Shown piece by piece: positions 1-15,966 of a stretch of DNA of 50,225 nt. Location: the NCBI GenBank assembly GCA_910587675.1, contig CAJUMU010000013.1:1-50225 (forward strand). Direction: 5' to 3'. A model generated the notes under the pieces. It was not told where the DNA came from. It did no database searches and worked only from the letters and a program-made list of their open reading frames with translations. Source of the DNA: an uncultured Alistipes sp. GTDB taxonomy: Bacteria; Bacteroidota; Bacteroidia; Bacteroidales; Rikenellaceae. The first letter of the stretch is position 1, and each line of letters starts with the position of its first letter. The translations under genes and the position numbers were made by a program.

Positions 1-122
1 CCGCCGTCGGCGAACCGCACACCTGCGGACGCCATATACCCCTCCCCCGTCATTCCACATTTTTCCGAAAGGAAAAATGACTGGAATCTCTAATGACAAA
101 ATCATTTCTACCATAATTAAAG

Positions 123-162
123 ATATACGTTACCTTTTGGCCGCGCAAAAGGTAACGTATAT
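123..162. repeat. Family A hairpin repeat (perfect 17-bp stem)
   Basis: ATATACGTTACCTTTTG at 123-139 is exactly complementary to 146-162, with a 6-nt GCCGCG loop. The same GTTACCTTTTG/CAAAAGGTAAC core recurs at 28923-28950, 42163-42198 and 49867-49896 with sequence changes that keep the pairing. It may act as a transcription terminator or as a REP-like element. Confidence 0.8.
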
Positions 163-351
163 TATTTAAGTATTCGGGCAGCAGCCTGCGGAGATCGCGA
201 ACGAGTGAGAACGAGTTGCGGGCCTCCGCGGGGCGAAGGCTGCGGCCCGCGCGGTTCTTCGAACCGCATTTTGTTGACGCATGTGAATTACCCTCCGCCG
301 TCGGCGAACCGCAGGCTGCGACCCGAAATCTCAAAAATCCCCCGAAAACGC

Positions 352-389
352 TAAAACAAAAAAAGCCGACCCTCGTAAGGATCGGCTTT
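352..389 (-). terminator. Intrinsic terminator of rpmE
   Basis: Read on the minus strand, an AAAGCCGA/TCGGCTTT stem (382-389 with 362-369, extended by two G-C pairs) is followed by a run of T residues (complement of the A-run 352-364). It lies about 20 nt past the rpmE stop codon. Confidence 0.85.
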
Positions 390-408
390 AAGCATTCCGC
401 TCGGCGGA

Positions 409-672
409 TTACTTGTTCTTCTTATCGTAACGTTTTGCGTAACGGCTCATAAACTTATCCACACGACCGGCGGTATCCACCAACTTCATCTTACCCGTAT
501 AGAAAGGGTGCGACGTGTTAGAGATTTCCATCTTATACACAGGATAGGTTTCGCCGTTCACTTCGATGGTCTCTTTTGTCGAAACGGCGGACCGACACAA
601 AAACACGTGGTCGTTCGACATGTCCTTGAACGCCACTAAACGATAACTCTCCGGATGAATTCCCTTTTTCAT
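409..672 (-). CDS. rpmE: Ribosomal protein bL31, type B
   Basis: This is the 50S subunit protein L31 in its type B form (about 87 residues). The product starts MKKGIHPESYR and contains the conserved stretch SNTSHPFYTGK and a basic C-terminus ending YDKKNK. It lacks the CxxC zinc pair of type A L31, which fits the zinc-independent class. A longer frame begins 20 codons upstream, but the ATG at 670-672 gives the family start, and the extra part overlaps the promoter region. It is a single gene on the minus strand with its own promoter (709-739) and terminator (352-389). The identification is firm. Confidence 0.95.
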   Translation of the reverse strand: MKKGIHPESYRLVAFKDMSNDHVFLCRSAVSTKETIEVNGETYPVYKMEISNTSHPFYTGKMKLVDTAGRVDKFMSRYAKRYDKKNK

Positions 673-708
673 TTTCGTTCGTTTTTGAATTTTATTGCTT
701 AAGCGCGA

Positions 709-739
709 CAAAGATATGAATTTTATTTTCACCGAGCAA
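709..739 (-). promoter_or_regulatory. Bacteroidetes promoter of rpmE
   Basis: On the minus strand TATCTTTG (709-716) matches the TAnnTTTG -7 element. A TTG (737-739) lies 20 nt upstream as the -33 element. The rpmE start codon is about 36 nt downstream. Confidence 0.7.
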
Positions 740-883
740 CAATCGCCGTTACTTTTTTCTTCGTTTCGGTCGGACCATACGCCGACTGTGCCTCCGCCCG
801 CGGTTCGGCGCTCGCCAAAGAGGCTTTATTATATAATAGGTATATGCGAAAACGGAGCGACGAACACTTTTTTCGACATAAAA

Positions 884-914
884 TTTCATTTTCCGAAATT
901 TTGTCGTATATTTG
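884..914 (+). promoter_or_regulatory. Promoter of tRNA-Met
   Basis: TATATTTG at 907-914 matches the -7 element. TTTC at 884-887, 19 nt upstream, is a one-base variant of the -33 TTTG. The tRNA begins 34 nt downstream. Confidence 0.7.
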
Positions 915-947
915 CCGTCGCAAAAGCCTCGGTGAGAGGCCGCGTGC

Positions 948-1022
948 GGATCCATAGCTCAGTTGGTTAGTAGCACCTGACTCATAATCAGGGGGTCGTA
1001 GGTTCAAGCCCTACTGGATCCA
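948..1022 (+). tRNA. tRNA-Met (CAT anticodon)
   Basis: GGATCCA pairs with TGGATCC at the ends (948-954 and 1015-1021), discriminator A1022. The anticodon stem CCTGA/TCAGG holds the loop CTCATAA with anticodon CAT at 983-985. The T arm is GTAGG-TTCAAGC-CCTAC. The D stem has one C-T mismatch (960/971). CCA is not encoded. A CAT anticodon can also belong to tRNA-Ile2 (lysidine-modified); sequence alone does not decide, and elongator Met is the default call. Confidence 0.9.
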
Positions 1023-1029
1023 CGCCGAA

Positions 1030-1066
1030 CAGACCGTTTGCAATATGCAGACGGTCTGTTTTTTTC
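1030..1066 (+). terminator. Terminator after tRNA-Met
   Basis: CAGACCGT (1030-1037) pairs with ACGGTCTG (1051-1058), with a GCA/TGC inner pairing, followed by an unbroken T run. It separates tRNA-Met from the following tRNA-tuf operon. Confidence 0.9.
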
Positions 1067-1384
1067 GGTGGTGGGGGAGGGGGAGGCGCGCGACGGCGCG
1101 GCGGAGAGCGGTTTCGGAGCTCGGAGGCGATTGGCGGGGCGTGAAGCTCGCGGTTTCGGCGCGCTCGGTATGCTATATAATATGTCCGAACGGGCTATTT
1201 GCGAGATTTTTTAATGTTTTTCTCGAAAAAACTTTGACATTGTTTTTTAATTCGGAAAAGAGTTTTTATATTTGCACTCGATTTTTCGGCTCCGCATGTC
1301 GGGACGAACGATCGGGTTCTTTGAACGAGCGTCGTAGGGTGTTTCGGAATTTTCGGGTCGGGCGATAAAAAAATCGACGATAAA
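1067..1384. other. Intergenic stretch without a recognisable gene
   Basis: This 318-nt stretch holds no supported gene. The first half is very GC-rich, the second half AT-rich. A TATATTTG motif at 1267-1274 resembles a -7 promoter element, but no TTTG stands at the right distance (the nearest, 1233-1236, is 30 nt upstream). It may be an upstream promoter of the tRNA-tuf operon. Confidence 0.4.
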
Positions 1385-1415
1385 TTTGGAAATTAAAAAA
1401 TAATCCCTACCTTTG
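1385..1415 (+). promoter_or_regulatory. Main promoter of the tRNA-tuf-secE-nusG operon
   Basis: TTTG at 1385-1388, then exactly 19 nt, then TACCTTTG at 1408-1415: a full match to the Bacteroidetes consensus. It starts 21 nt before tRNA-Thr and is the best promoter seen for the tRNA-Thr to tuf cluster. Confidence 0.85.
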
Positions 1416-1435
1416 CATCCCGTAACGGTTGAAAC

Positions 1436-1509
1436 GCCGATGTAGCTCAGTTGGCCAGAGCAGCTGATTTGTAATCAGCTGGTCGGGGGTTCGAATCCCT
1501 CCATCGGCT
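1436..1509 (+). tRNA. tRNA-Thr (TGT anticodon)
   Basis: The acceptor is GCCGATG/CATCGGC with discriminator T1509. The anticodon arm GCTGA-TTTGTAA-TCAGC gives TGT. It is the first of three tRNAs directly upstream of tuf, the thrU-tyrU-glyT-tufB order known from many bacteria. Confidence 0.97.
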
Positions 1510-1552
1510 CTGACTGATTTTCGCGAGTCGATAGTCAACTGTTGAAATACTT

Positions 1553-1635
1553 GGGAAGATACCAGAGTGGCCAAATGGGGCAGACTGTAAATCTGCTGGC
1601 GTACGCCTTCGGTGGTTCGAATCCATCTCTTCCCA
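1553..1635 (+). tRNA. tRNA-Tyr (GTA anticodon)
   Basis: The acceptor GGGAAGA/TCTTCCC with discriminator A1635 and the anticodon loop with GTA are clear. It has the long variable arm of a class II tRNA (83 nt in total). Second tRNA of the cluster before tuf. Confidence 0.97.
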
Positions 1636-1709
1636 CTTGATCGACCGATCGGGGTTGCATGACGTCTCTTGCGGACAAAGGGTAAGCTGCTCTGATGCGG
1701 TTTGTTTTT

Positions 1710-1782
1710 GCGGAAGTAGCTCAGTTGATAGAGCATTAGCCTTCCAAGCTAAGGGTCGCGAGTTTGAGCCTCGTCTTCCGCT
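1710..1782 (+). tRNA. tRNA-Gly (TCC anticodon)
   Basis: The acceptor is GCGGAAG/CTTCCGC with discriminator T1782. The anticodon arm TTAGC-CTTCCAA-GCTAA gives TCC. Third tRNA before tuf. Confidence 0.97.
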
Positions 1783-1793
1783 CTCGTAACGAC

Positions 1794-1842
1794 GGTAACA
1801 CGATTTCCGATTACGCTAAAGTAATAACGGACGCGTGTTACC
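1794..1842 (+). promoter_or_regulatory. Hairpin in the tuf leader
   Basis: GGTAACACG (1794-1802) is exactly complementary to CGTGTTACC (1834-1842) across a 31-nt loop. It lies between tRNA-Gly and the tuf start codon. It could aid tRNA 3' processing or regulate tuf translation; no U tract follows, so it is not a classical terminator. Confidence 0.5.
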
Positions 1843-1906
1843 CGTTTGTCTGCCGAAAGAGATGTGCGTTTGATGTAATTTTATAGAACTTAATACTTAT
1901 AATACT

Positions 1907-3091
<1,185 letters not shown>

Positions 3092-3107
3092 TACTCGCAA
3101 CGATAAA

Positions 3108-3133
3108 AAGAGGTGGTCTTCGGACCGCCTCTT
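3108..3133 (+). promoter_or_regulatory. UUCG-capped hairpin between tuf and tRNA-Trp
   Basis: AAGAGGTGGTC (3108-3118) pairs over 11 bp with 3123-3133, allowing one G-T pair, and closes on a C(TTCG)G tetraloop. No T tract follows, and tRNA-Trp begins 5 nt later. It is likely an RNA processing or stability element, or a weak attenuator that spares downstream transcription. Confidence 0.65.
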
Positions 3134-3137
3134 GAAT

Positions 3138-3208
3138 AGGAGCATAGTTCAAGGGTAGAATAGCGGTCTCCAAAACCGTTGATGGGAGTTCGAATCTCTC
3201 TGCTCCTG
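3138..3208 (+). tRNA. tRNA-Trp (CCA anticodon)
   Basis: The acceptor is AGGAGCA/TGCTCCT with discriminator G3208. The anticodon arm CGGTC-TCCAAAA-CCG region gives CCA. It lies between tuf and secE, its usual place in this operon. Confidence 0.96.
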
Positions 3209-3229
3209 CTCGATTAAAAAGTAAACGTC

Positions 3230-3427
3230 ATGTTTAATTACGTAAAAGAATCCTATAACGAGCTTGTTCATAAGGTGTCATGGCCTTCGTTCCCGCAGTT
3301 GCAGAATTCGACTATCGTCGTTATGGTCGCTTCGGCGATTTTTGCTATTGTGGTGCTTATGATGGACATTTCATTCGAGAACATCATGGCCGCAATATAT
3401 AAGACGCTGGGAAATTTTGGTCGTTAA
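3230..3427 (+). CDS. secE: Preprotein translocase subunit SecE
   Basis: SecE is the small stabilising subunit of the SecYEG channel in the inner membrane. The 65-residue product has the single-span form: an amphipathic N-terminal part with the conserved VSWPSFPQL region (16-24) and one membrane segment at about 28-46. It lies between tRNA-Trp and nusG, its usual neighbour, and ends 18 nt before the nusG start. Length and context make the call secure. Confidence 0.95.
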   Translation: MFNYVKESYNELVHKVSWPSFPQLQNSTIVVMVASAIFAIVVLMMDISFENIMAAIYKTLGNFGR

Positions 3428-3445
3428 TTGTTGTTTTTTCAGACG

Positions 3446-4006
3446 ATGAGCGAAATTAAAAAAGAGTGGTACGTAGTCCGCGCGATAGGTGGTAAGGAGC
3501 AGAAGGTCAAAGAGTACATCGAGGCCGAGATCCGTCATAACCATCTGGAGGACTATATATCGCAGATTCTGATTCCCACCGAGAAGGTCTATACCATTCG
3601 CAACGGTAAGAAAATCTCGAAGGAGAAGGTCTCTTATCCCGGCTATGTGCTGATAGAGGCGGCCTTTGTAGGACAAATTCCGATTATCATTCGCAACGCT
3701 CCCAATGTGTTGGGTTTCTTGGGCGACACCAAGGAAGACAGCCGCAAGATGATAGCTACGCCTCTGCGTCCACAAGAGGTGAGCCGTATTCTCGGTCGTG
3801 TCGATGAACTCAGCACTCAGGAGGAGGAGAACGAAGTTCCTTTCGTCGTCGGCGAGACCGTCAAGGTTACGGACGGTCCTTTCTCGAGCTTCCAAGGTAT
3901 TATCGAGACAGTCGACAACGAGCGCAAGAAACTTACGGTCTCGGTGAAGATTTTCGGTCGCAAGACTCCTATGGAGTTGAGCTTCACACAAGTAGAAAAA
4001 GAATAA
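3446..4006 (+). CDS. nusG: Transcription termination/antitermination factor NusG
   Basis: NusG binds RNA polymerase and links transcription with Rho and the ribosome. The 186-residue product has an N-terminal NGN domain (EWYVVRAIGGKEQKV near the start, YPGYVLIEA in the middle) and a C-terminal KOW domain (VGETVKVTDGPFSSFQG). The ATG at 3446 is chosen over an in-frame TTG at 3428, because the product then begins MSEIKKEWYVVRA like the family, and the TTG directly abuts the secE stop. It is part of the secE-nusG-rplKAJL operon. Confidence 0.97.
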   Translation: MSEIKKEWYVVRAIGGKEQKVKEYIEAEIRHNHLEDYISQILIPTEKVYTIRNGKKISKEKVSYPGYVLIEAAFVGQIPIIIRNAPNVLGFLGDTKEDSRKMIATPLRPQEVSRILGRVDELSTQEEENEVPFVVGETVKVTDGPFSSFQGIIETVDNERKKLTVSVKIFGRKTPMELSFTQVEKE

Positions 4007-4022
4007 CTAACCAAGGAAAATT

Positions 4023-4463
4023 ATGGCAAAAGAGGTTGCTGCATTTATTAAATTGCAGATCAAAGGTGGCGCAGCCAATCCTTCACCTCCGGTAGGTCCT
4101 GCGTTGGGTTCGAAGGGAGTCAATATCATGGACTTCTGCAAGCAATTCAACGCCCGCACTCAGGATAAGGCGGGAAAGGTTCTTCCGGTCATCATTACGG
4201 TTTACAGCGACAAGTCGTTCGACTTCGTGGTTAAACAACCGCCCGTGGCCATCCAGCTCAAGGAGGCAGCCAAGATCAAGAGCGGTTCGGCTCAGCCCAA
4301 CCGCGACAAGGTCGGCGAGGTTACTTGGGAGCAGGTAAAGGCTATTGCCGAGGACAAGATGCCCGACATGAACTGTTTTACCGTCGAAGCCGCTATGCGC
4401 ATGGTTGCCGGTACTGCCCGCAGTATGGGTATCAATGTAGTCGGTGAATTTCCTAACATGTAA
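4023..4463 (+). CDS. rplK: Ribosomal protein uL11
   Basis: L11 forms the GTPase-associated centre with 23S rRNA. The 146-residue product shows IKLQIKGGAANPSPPVGPALG at the N-terminus (proline-rich switch region) and a C-terminal RNA-binding domain ending GINVVGEFPNM. It lies 16 nt after nusG, with AAGGA about 8 nt before the ATG. Normal length and position in the operon. Confidence 0.98.
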   Translation: MAKEVAAFIKLQIKGGAANPSPPVGPALGSKGVNIMDFCKQFNARTQDKAGKVLPVIITVYSDKSFDFVVKQPPVAIQLKEAAKIKSGSAQPNRDKVGEVTWEQVKAIAEDKMPDMNCFTVEAAMRMVAGTARSMGINVVGEFPNM

Positions 4464-4476
4464 TTAAGATTACCAG

Positions 4477-5175
4477 ATGAGTAAGTTGACAAAAAATCAA
4501 AAGGCAGCCTACGCCAAGGTCGAGCCCCACAAGGCTTACAAACTCGCCGAGGCAGCATCTCTTCTGAAGGAAATTACCTTTACGAAATTTGATGCTTCGG
4601 TCGATATCGACGTGCGTTTGGGCGTGGATCCCCGCAAGGCGAACCAGATGGTCCGCGGCGTGGTTACCCTGCCTCACGGAACCGGCAAGACGGTTCGCGT
4701 TTTGGTGCTCTGTACTCCCGAGAAGGAGGAGGAGGCCAAGGCAGCAGGCGCCGACTATGTAGGTTTGGACGAGTATGTGGATAAGATCAAGGGCGGTTGG
4801 ACCGACGTGGATGTTATCATTTGTACTCCCAACGTCATGGGTAAGGTAGGTGCGCTGGGTCGTATTCTCGGTCCCCGCGGTCTTATGCCCAACCCCAAGA
4901 CGGGTACGGTTACGATGGATCTGGCCAAGGCCGTTACGGAGGTGAAAGCCGGTAAGATCGACTTCAAGGTCGACAAGTACGGTATCATCCACACTTCGGT
5001 CGGCAAGGTGTCGTTCACACCCGAGCAGATCGTCGACAACGCCAAGGAGGTGATAAACACCATCATCAAGTTGAAGCCGTCGGCAGCCAAGGGATCGTAT
5101 GTGTTGAGCATCTATCTCTCGACTACCATGAGCCCGGGCTTGGAGATCGACCCCAAATCAGTAGAAACGAAGTAA
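4477..5175 (+). CDS. rplA: Ribosomal protein uL1
   Basis: L1 forms the L1 stalk next to the ribosomal E site, and in many bacteria it represses its own operon. The 232-residue product has the family signature around LGRILGPRGLMPNPKTGTV. It lies 13 nt after rplK. No clear L1-binding stem that mimics the 23S site could be identified in the short spaces before rplK or rplA, so autoregulation is not shown here. Confidence 0.98.
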   Translation: MSKLTKNQKAAYAKVEPHKAYKLAEAASLLKEITFTKFDASVDIDVRLGVDPRKANQMVRGVVTLPHGTGKTVRVLVLCTPEKEEEAKAAGADYVGLDEYVDKIKGGWTDVDVIICTPNVMGKVGALGRILGPRGLMPNPKTGTVTMDLAKAVTEVKAGKIDFKVDKYGIIHTSVGKVSFTPEQIVDNAKEVINTIIKLKPSAAKGSYVLSIYLSTTMSPGLEIDPKSVETK

Positions 5176-5190
5176 AGAAGGAGGATAAAG

Positions 5191-5715
5191 ATGACAAGAG
5201 AAGAGAAAATGGCCGTTATCGACGGTCTTGCAGAGCAGCTCAATCAATACCCTCACTTCTATATTACCAACATCGAGGCTCTTAACGCCGAGCAGACCGC
5301 AACGTTGCGTCGCAAGTGCTTTGAGAACGGCATCAAACTCGTCGTAGTTAAGAATACGCTGTTCGGCAAGGCTCTGGAGAAGGTAGAGAAGGCCGAGACT
5401 GATTTGGTGAACGTATTGGAGGGTTCGACGTCTGTCATGTTCACCGAGACGGGAAAAGCTCCCGCCGTCGTAATCAAGGAGTTCCGCAAGTCATGCGACA
5501 AGCCCGTTTTGAAGGCCGCATACGTCGAGGGCTGTGTTTACGTTGGTGACAATCAGATCGAGACGCTTTGCAACATCAAGAGCCGCGAGGAGCTCATCGG
5601 CGATATCGTCGCACTGCTCCAGTCTCCGGCCAAGAATGTTATTTCTGCATTGCAGGGTAGTGCAGGTCAGAAGATTGCCGGCTTAGTGAAGGCACTCGAA
5701 GAAAGAAACAACTAA
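5191..5715 (+). CDS. rplJ: Ribosomal protein uL10
   Basis: L10 is the base of the L10-(L7/L12) stalk. The product has 174 residues: an N-terminal RNA-binding domain (MTREEKMAVIDGLAEQL) and a C-terminal helix that binds L7/L12 dimers (GSAGQKIAGLVKALEERN). An AAGGAGG ribosome site lies a few bases before the ATG. The 15-nt gap after rplA leaves no room for a long autoregulatory leader of the E. coli type. Confidence 0.97.
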   Translation: MTREEKMAVIDGLAEQLNQYPHFYITNIEALNAEQTATLRRKCFENGIKLVVVKNTLFGKALEKVEKAETDLVNVLEGSTSVMFTETGKAPAVVIKEFRKSCDKPVLKAAYVEGCVYVGDNQIETLCNIKSREELIGDIVALLQSPAKNVISALQGSAGQKIAGLVKALEERNN

Positions 5716-5755
5716 TCAAACAAACAACAAAAAAACTTAAAAAAACAATACAACT

Positions 5756-6130
5756 ATGGCAGATGTAAAGGTATTAGCTGAAGAATTGGTAAATTTGACA
5801 GTTAAGGAGGTAAACGAATTGGCTACTATCCTCAAGGAGGAGTATGGTATCGAGCCGGCTGCTGCAGCTGTTGCAGTCGCTGCACCTGCTGCCGCAGGTG
5901 AGGCCGCTGCTGCCGAGAAGACTTCATTCGACGTTATCCTGAAGAGCGCAGGTCAGGCAAAGCTTCAGGTTATCAAGGCCGTTAAGGATTTGGCAGGTCT
6001 GTCGCTGGGTGATGCCAAGGCATTGGTCGACGGCGCTCCCAAGGCCGTTAAGGAAGGCGTATCTAAGGAGGAGGCCGAGTCTATCAAGGCCGCTCTGGAG
6101 GAGGCCGGCGCTGAAGTTGAGGTTAAGTAG
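5756..6130 (+). CDS. rplL: Ribosomal protein bL12 (L7/L12)
   Basis: L7/L12 is the mobile stalk protein that recruits translation factors. The 124-residue product has the N-terminal dimer domain, an Ala-rich hinge at about 36-52, and the conserved C-terminal domain (KTSFDVILKSAGQAKLQVIKAVK, then LGDAKALVDGAPKAVKEG). It ends the ribosomal-protein part of the operon. The 238-nt structured leader before rpoB follows. Confidence 0.99.
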   Translation: MADVKVLAEELVNLTVKEVNELATILKEEYGIEPAAAAVAVAAPAAAGEAAAAEKTSFDVILKSAGQAKLQVIKAVKDLAGLSLGDAKALVDGAPKAVKEGVSKEEAESIKAALEEAGAEVEVK

Positions 6131-6161
6131 TTGATCTACTTATAGATTTTCAGACAACTCG

Positions 6162-6198
6162 GGTATAGAGCTTACGCGATGTTAGCTCTATACCTTTT
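6162..6198 (+). terminator. Attenuator 1 between rplL and rpoB
   Basis: GGTATAGAGCT (6162-6172) is exactly complementary to AGCTCTATACC (6184-6194); TTTT follows at once. The short T run suggests partial termination, which would lower rpoBC output relative to ribosomal proteins, as the E. coli L7/L12-beta attenuator does. The analogy is inference. Confidence 0.75.
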
Positions 6199-6254
6199 CT
6201 GGTCTAAAGGTCGGGAGTGCCTCGGAGCTGTGCCCGTTCTTTAGGATTTTTCGG

Positions 6255-6291
6255 ATGCTCTCATTGTGTATGGTACTTACACTGAGGGCAT
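6255..6291 (+). promoter_or_regulatory. Long hairpin in the rpoB leader
   Basis: ATGCTCTCA pairs with TGAGGGCAT, then GTGTA pairs with TACAC across a 7-nt loop, with a two-base bulge (6264-6265). It ends one base before the next terminator-like hairpin and may be an RNase III-type processing stem or an anti-attenuator. Confidence 0.6.
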
Positions 6292-6292
6292 T

Positions 6293-6319
6293 AGCGGGAT
6301 AAAACGTTGCCCGCTTTTT
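6293..6319 (+). terminator. Attenuator 2 between rplL and rpoB
   Basis: AGCGGG (6293-6298) pairs with CCCGCT (6310-6315) across an 11-nt loop and runs into TTTT (6316-6319). It is weaker than attenuator 1 but has the form of an intrinsic terminator. Two perfect palindromes follow it. Confidence 0.55.
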
Positions 6320-6346
6320 CGGGGTGCGCACCCCGTGAGTACTCAC
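6320..6346. promoter_or_regulatory. Two adjoining perfect palindromes before rpoB
   Basis: CGGGGTGCGCACCCCG (6320-6335) and GTGAGTACTCAC (6335-6346) are each exact palindromes sharing one base. They lie 23-49 nt before the rpoB start. They could be protein-binding sites or RNA stems; no known regulator was recognised. Confidence 0.5.
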
Positions 6347-6368
6347 ACTTCAACAAAACTGATTTAAG

Positions 6369-10229
<3,861 letters not shown>

Positions 10230-10269
10230 AGATGCAGGTATAACAGTAAAGTAAAGAGATTAACGTATT

Positions 10270-14529
<4,260 letters not shown>

Positions 14530-14552
14530 TCGGCCGTACGACAATAAAGGAG

Positions 14553-14584
14553 GCAGCGCGAACGTCGGTTCGCGCTGCTTTTTT
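14553..14584 (+). terminator. Terminator of the rpoBC operon
   Basis: GCAGCGCGAAC (14553-14563) pairs perfectly over 11 bp with GTTCGCGCTGC (14568-14578) around a GTCG loop, followed by six T. Confidence 0.95.
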
Positions 14585-14610
14585 GCATATATTTGCATCG
14601 ACTAAAACGT

Positions 14611-15612
14611 ATGGATATGAAGGTTGTAATAGATAAGGCGATACCTTATGTCGACGGTGTACTGGAGCCGTACGCCGAGACGCTCTACCGCGACGGCGGA
14701 GCGTTCTCACGCGAAGATGCGGCCGACGCCGACATGCTCGTCGTACGTACCCGCACGCGTTGCGACGCGGCTCTGCTCGAAGGCTCGGCGGTGAAGCTCA
14801 TCGCCACCGCGACCATCGGCTTCGACCATATCGACATGGAGTACTGCGCCGCTCGCGGCATCGAGGTCGTCACGGCCGAGGGGTGCAATGCGGCGGGCGT
14901 GCTGCAATGGGTCGCGGGAGTCTTGGCCATGTCGGCCGCCGCGGGCGGCATGCGGCCCGAGAACACGACGCTCGGCATCGTGGGCGTGGGACATGTCGGC
15001 TCGCTCGTGGAGCGTTATGCTCGCGATTGGGGCTTTCGCGTGTTGCGCTGCGACCCGCCGCGCGCGGCGCGCGAAGGGGGCGATTTCGTTTCGCTCGATG
15101 AGATCATGGCCGAGTCGGATATCGTGACGCTGCATACTCCGCTCGACGCCTCGACGCGCCACATGATCGACAGCCGCGCGATAGGACTCATGCGGCCCGA
15201 CGGCATGATCGTCAACGCCTCGCGGGGCGAGGTGGCCGATACCCGCGCTCTGCTCGACGCGCCGCAACGGCTGTTCCTCGACGTGTGGGAGCGCGAACCC
15301 GATATCGACCGTCGTCTGCTCGAAAAAGCTGTCGTCGCCACGCCTCACATAGCGGGCTACTCGGCGCAGGGCAAGGCGAATGCCACGGCGGCGGCGGTCG
15401 CTGCCGCCGCGCGCCGCTTCGGGCTGCCGCTGGCGGGGTGGTATCCGCCGCAGGTGCATCCCGCCGCGCGGCGCGCTATTTCGTGGGAGGAGATGTGCGC
15501 CACCGTTCGCGATTACTGCGACCTCGCGGCGCAGAGCGCGACGCTGAAAAGCCGCCCCGAGGCGTTCGAGTCGCTGCGCAACGGTTACGACTACCGCGAG
15601 GAGTATTTTTAG
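14611..15612 (+). CDS. pdxB: 4-phosphoerythronate dehydrogenase
   Basis: PdxB oxidises 4-phosphoerythronate in the DXP-dependent pyridoxal phosphate pathway. The product (333 residues) belongs to the D-2-hydroxyacid dehydrogenases: a nucleotide-binding motif GIVGVGHVGS at about 120-130, the substrate Arg in NASRGEV (about 204), the Glu in WEREPDI and the catalytic His in ATPHIAGYS. The GFDHIDMEYC and AAGVLQWV stretches fit PdxB rather than general family members. The ATG at 14611 follows a TATATTTG promoter-like motif (14588-14595) that abuts the rpoC terminator. The in-frame TTG at 14593 lies inside that motif and is rejected as start. Confidence 0.9.
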   Translation: MDMKVVIDKAIPYVDGVLEPYAETLYRDGGAFSREDAADADMLVVRTRTRCDAALLEGSAVKLIATATIGFDHIDMEYCAARGIEVVTAEGCNAAGVLQWVAGVLAMSAAAGGMRPENTTLGIVGVGHVGSLVERYARDWGFRVLRCDPPRAAREGGDFVSLDEIMAESDIVTLHTPLDASTRHMIDSRAIGLMRPDGMIVNASRGEVADTRALLDAPQRLFLDVWEREPDIDRRLLEKAVVATPHIAGYSAQGKANATAAAVAAAARRFGLPLAGWYPPQVHPAARRAISWEEMCATVRDYCDLAAQSATLKSRPEAFESLRNGYDYREEYF

Positions 15613-15843
15613 GCGACGCCTGCGGACGATTTGCGATATGGGAAAGGCTGTTCGCCGACAGAGGGAGAACGGGGTTGCCGTTGCACCGCGCAGCGGCGCT
15701 ATCTTCGGCGGCTGCGGGGGTCGCGCCTTCGGCGCGAGCCGCCGAAGATAAACTTTTCCGATACTCGGGGGCGAATGATGTCTTCCCGAAACATAATTGC
15801 GTTTTATTTCGTATATTTAGCTTTGCCTTAGGTACTCCCGCTC
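15613..15843. other. Intergenic stretch with a repeat hairpin
   Basis: Apart from the family B hairpin at 15700-15750 this stretch holds no supported gene. TAGCTTTG at 15818-15825 with ATTG at 15796-15799 could be an upstream promoter for the pyrD-like gene. Confidence 0.5.
15700..15750. repeat. Family B hairpin repeat, copy 1
   Basis: TATCTTCGGCGGCT (15700-15713) pairs exactly with AGCCGCCGAAGATA (15737-15750). Inside is a second hairpin CGCGCC-TTC-GGCGCG (15722-15736). Same architecture as copies at 18379, 42268 and 42406. Confidence 0.85.
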
Positions 15844-15892
15844 GGCAAAATACAAGTAAACTTGTTTTTGCCCTCGCTTATTCTTACCTTTG
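15844..15892 (+). promoter_or_regulatory. Promoter with overlapping dyad, pyrD-cinA
   Basis: TACCTTTG (15885-15892) is a good -7 element; TTG (15862-15864) lies 20 nt upstream. The -33 region falls within an inverted repeat: ACAAGT (15852-15857), AA, ACTTGT (15860-15865), flanked by GGCAAAA and TTTGCC that extend the symmetry. A regulator bound there would block the promoter. Confidence 0.6.
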
Positions 15893-15966
15893 CCGCGAGG
15901 TAAGCGTCGTGCGGAACGCTTCGGCGGGGCTTCGGCCGCGCCGATCCGACGACATCCGTTGATATT

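Larger units (their letters stand above)
1..408. repeat. Intergenic composite repeat region
   Basis: No gene is supported here. The stretch is built from pieces that recur elsewhere in the window. A hairpin with a GAAA loop lies at 58-79 (CATTTTTCC/GGAAAAATG). A perfect 17-bp hairpin lies at 123-162. A segment related to 28803-28910 and 49766-49860 (GGGC-GCAGCCTGCGGAG, then GGGCCTCCGCGG and GGCTGCGGCCC) spans about 172-260. A GCGGTTC-TTC-GAACCGC hairpin lies at about 252-268, and TGACGCATGTGAATTA follows. Short open frames over it are repeat-derived and not convincing proteins. Confidence 0.75.

Noticed and set aside
948..1022. Broken tRNA because of an irregular D arm
   Set aside because: Only one mismatch in the D stem; acceptor, anticodon and T arms are complete, so the gene is probably functional.
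1233..1274. Full promoter at TTTGACA with TATATTTG
   Set aside because: The two elements are 30 nt apart, far from the 19-20 nt seen at the other promoters in the window.
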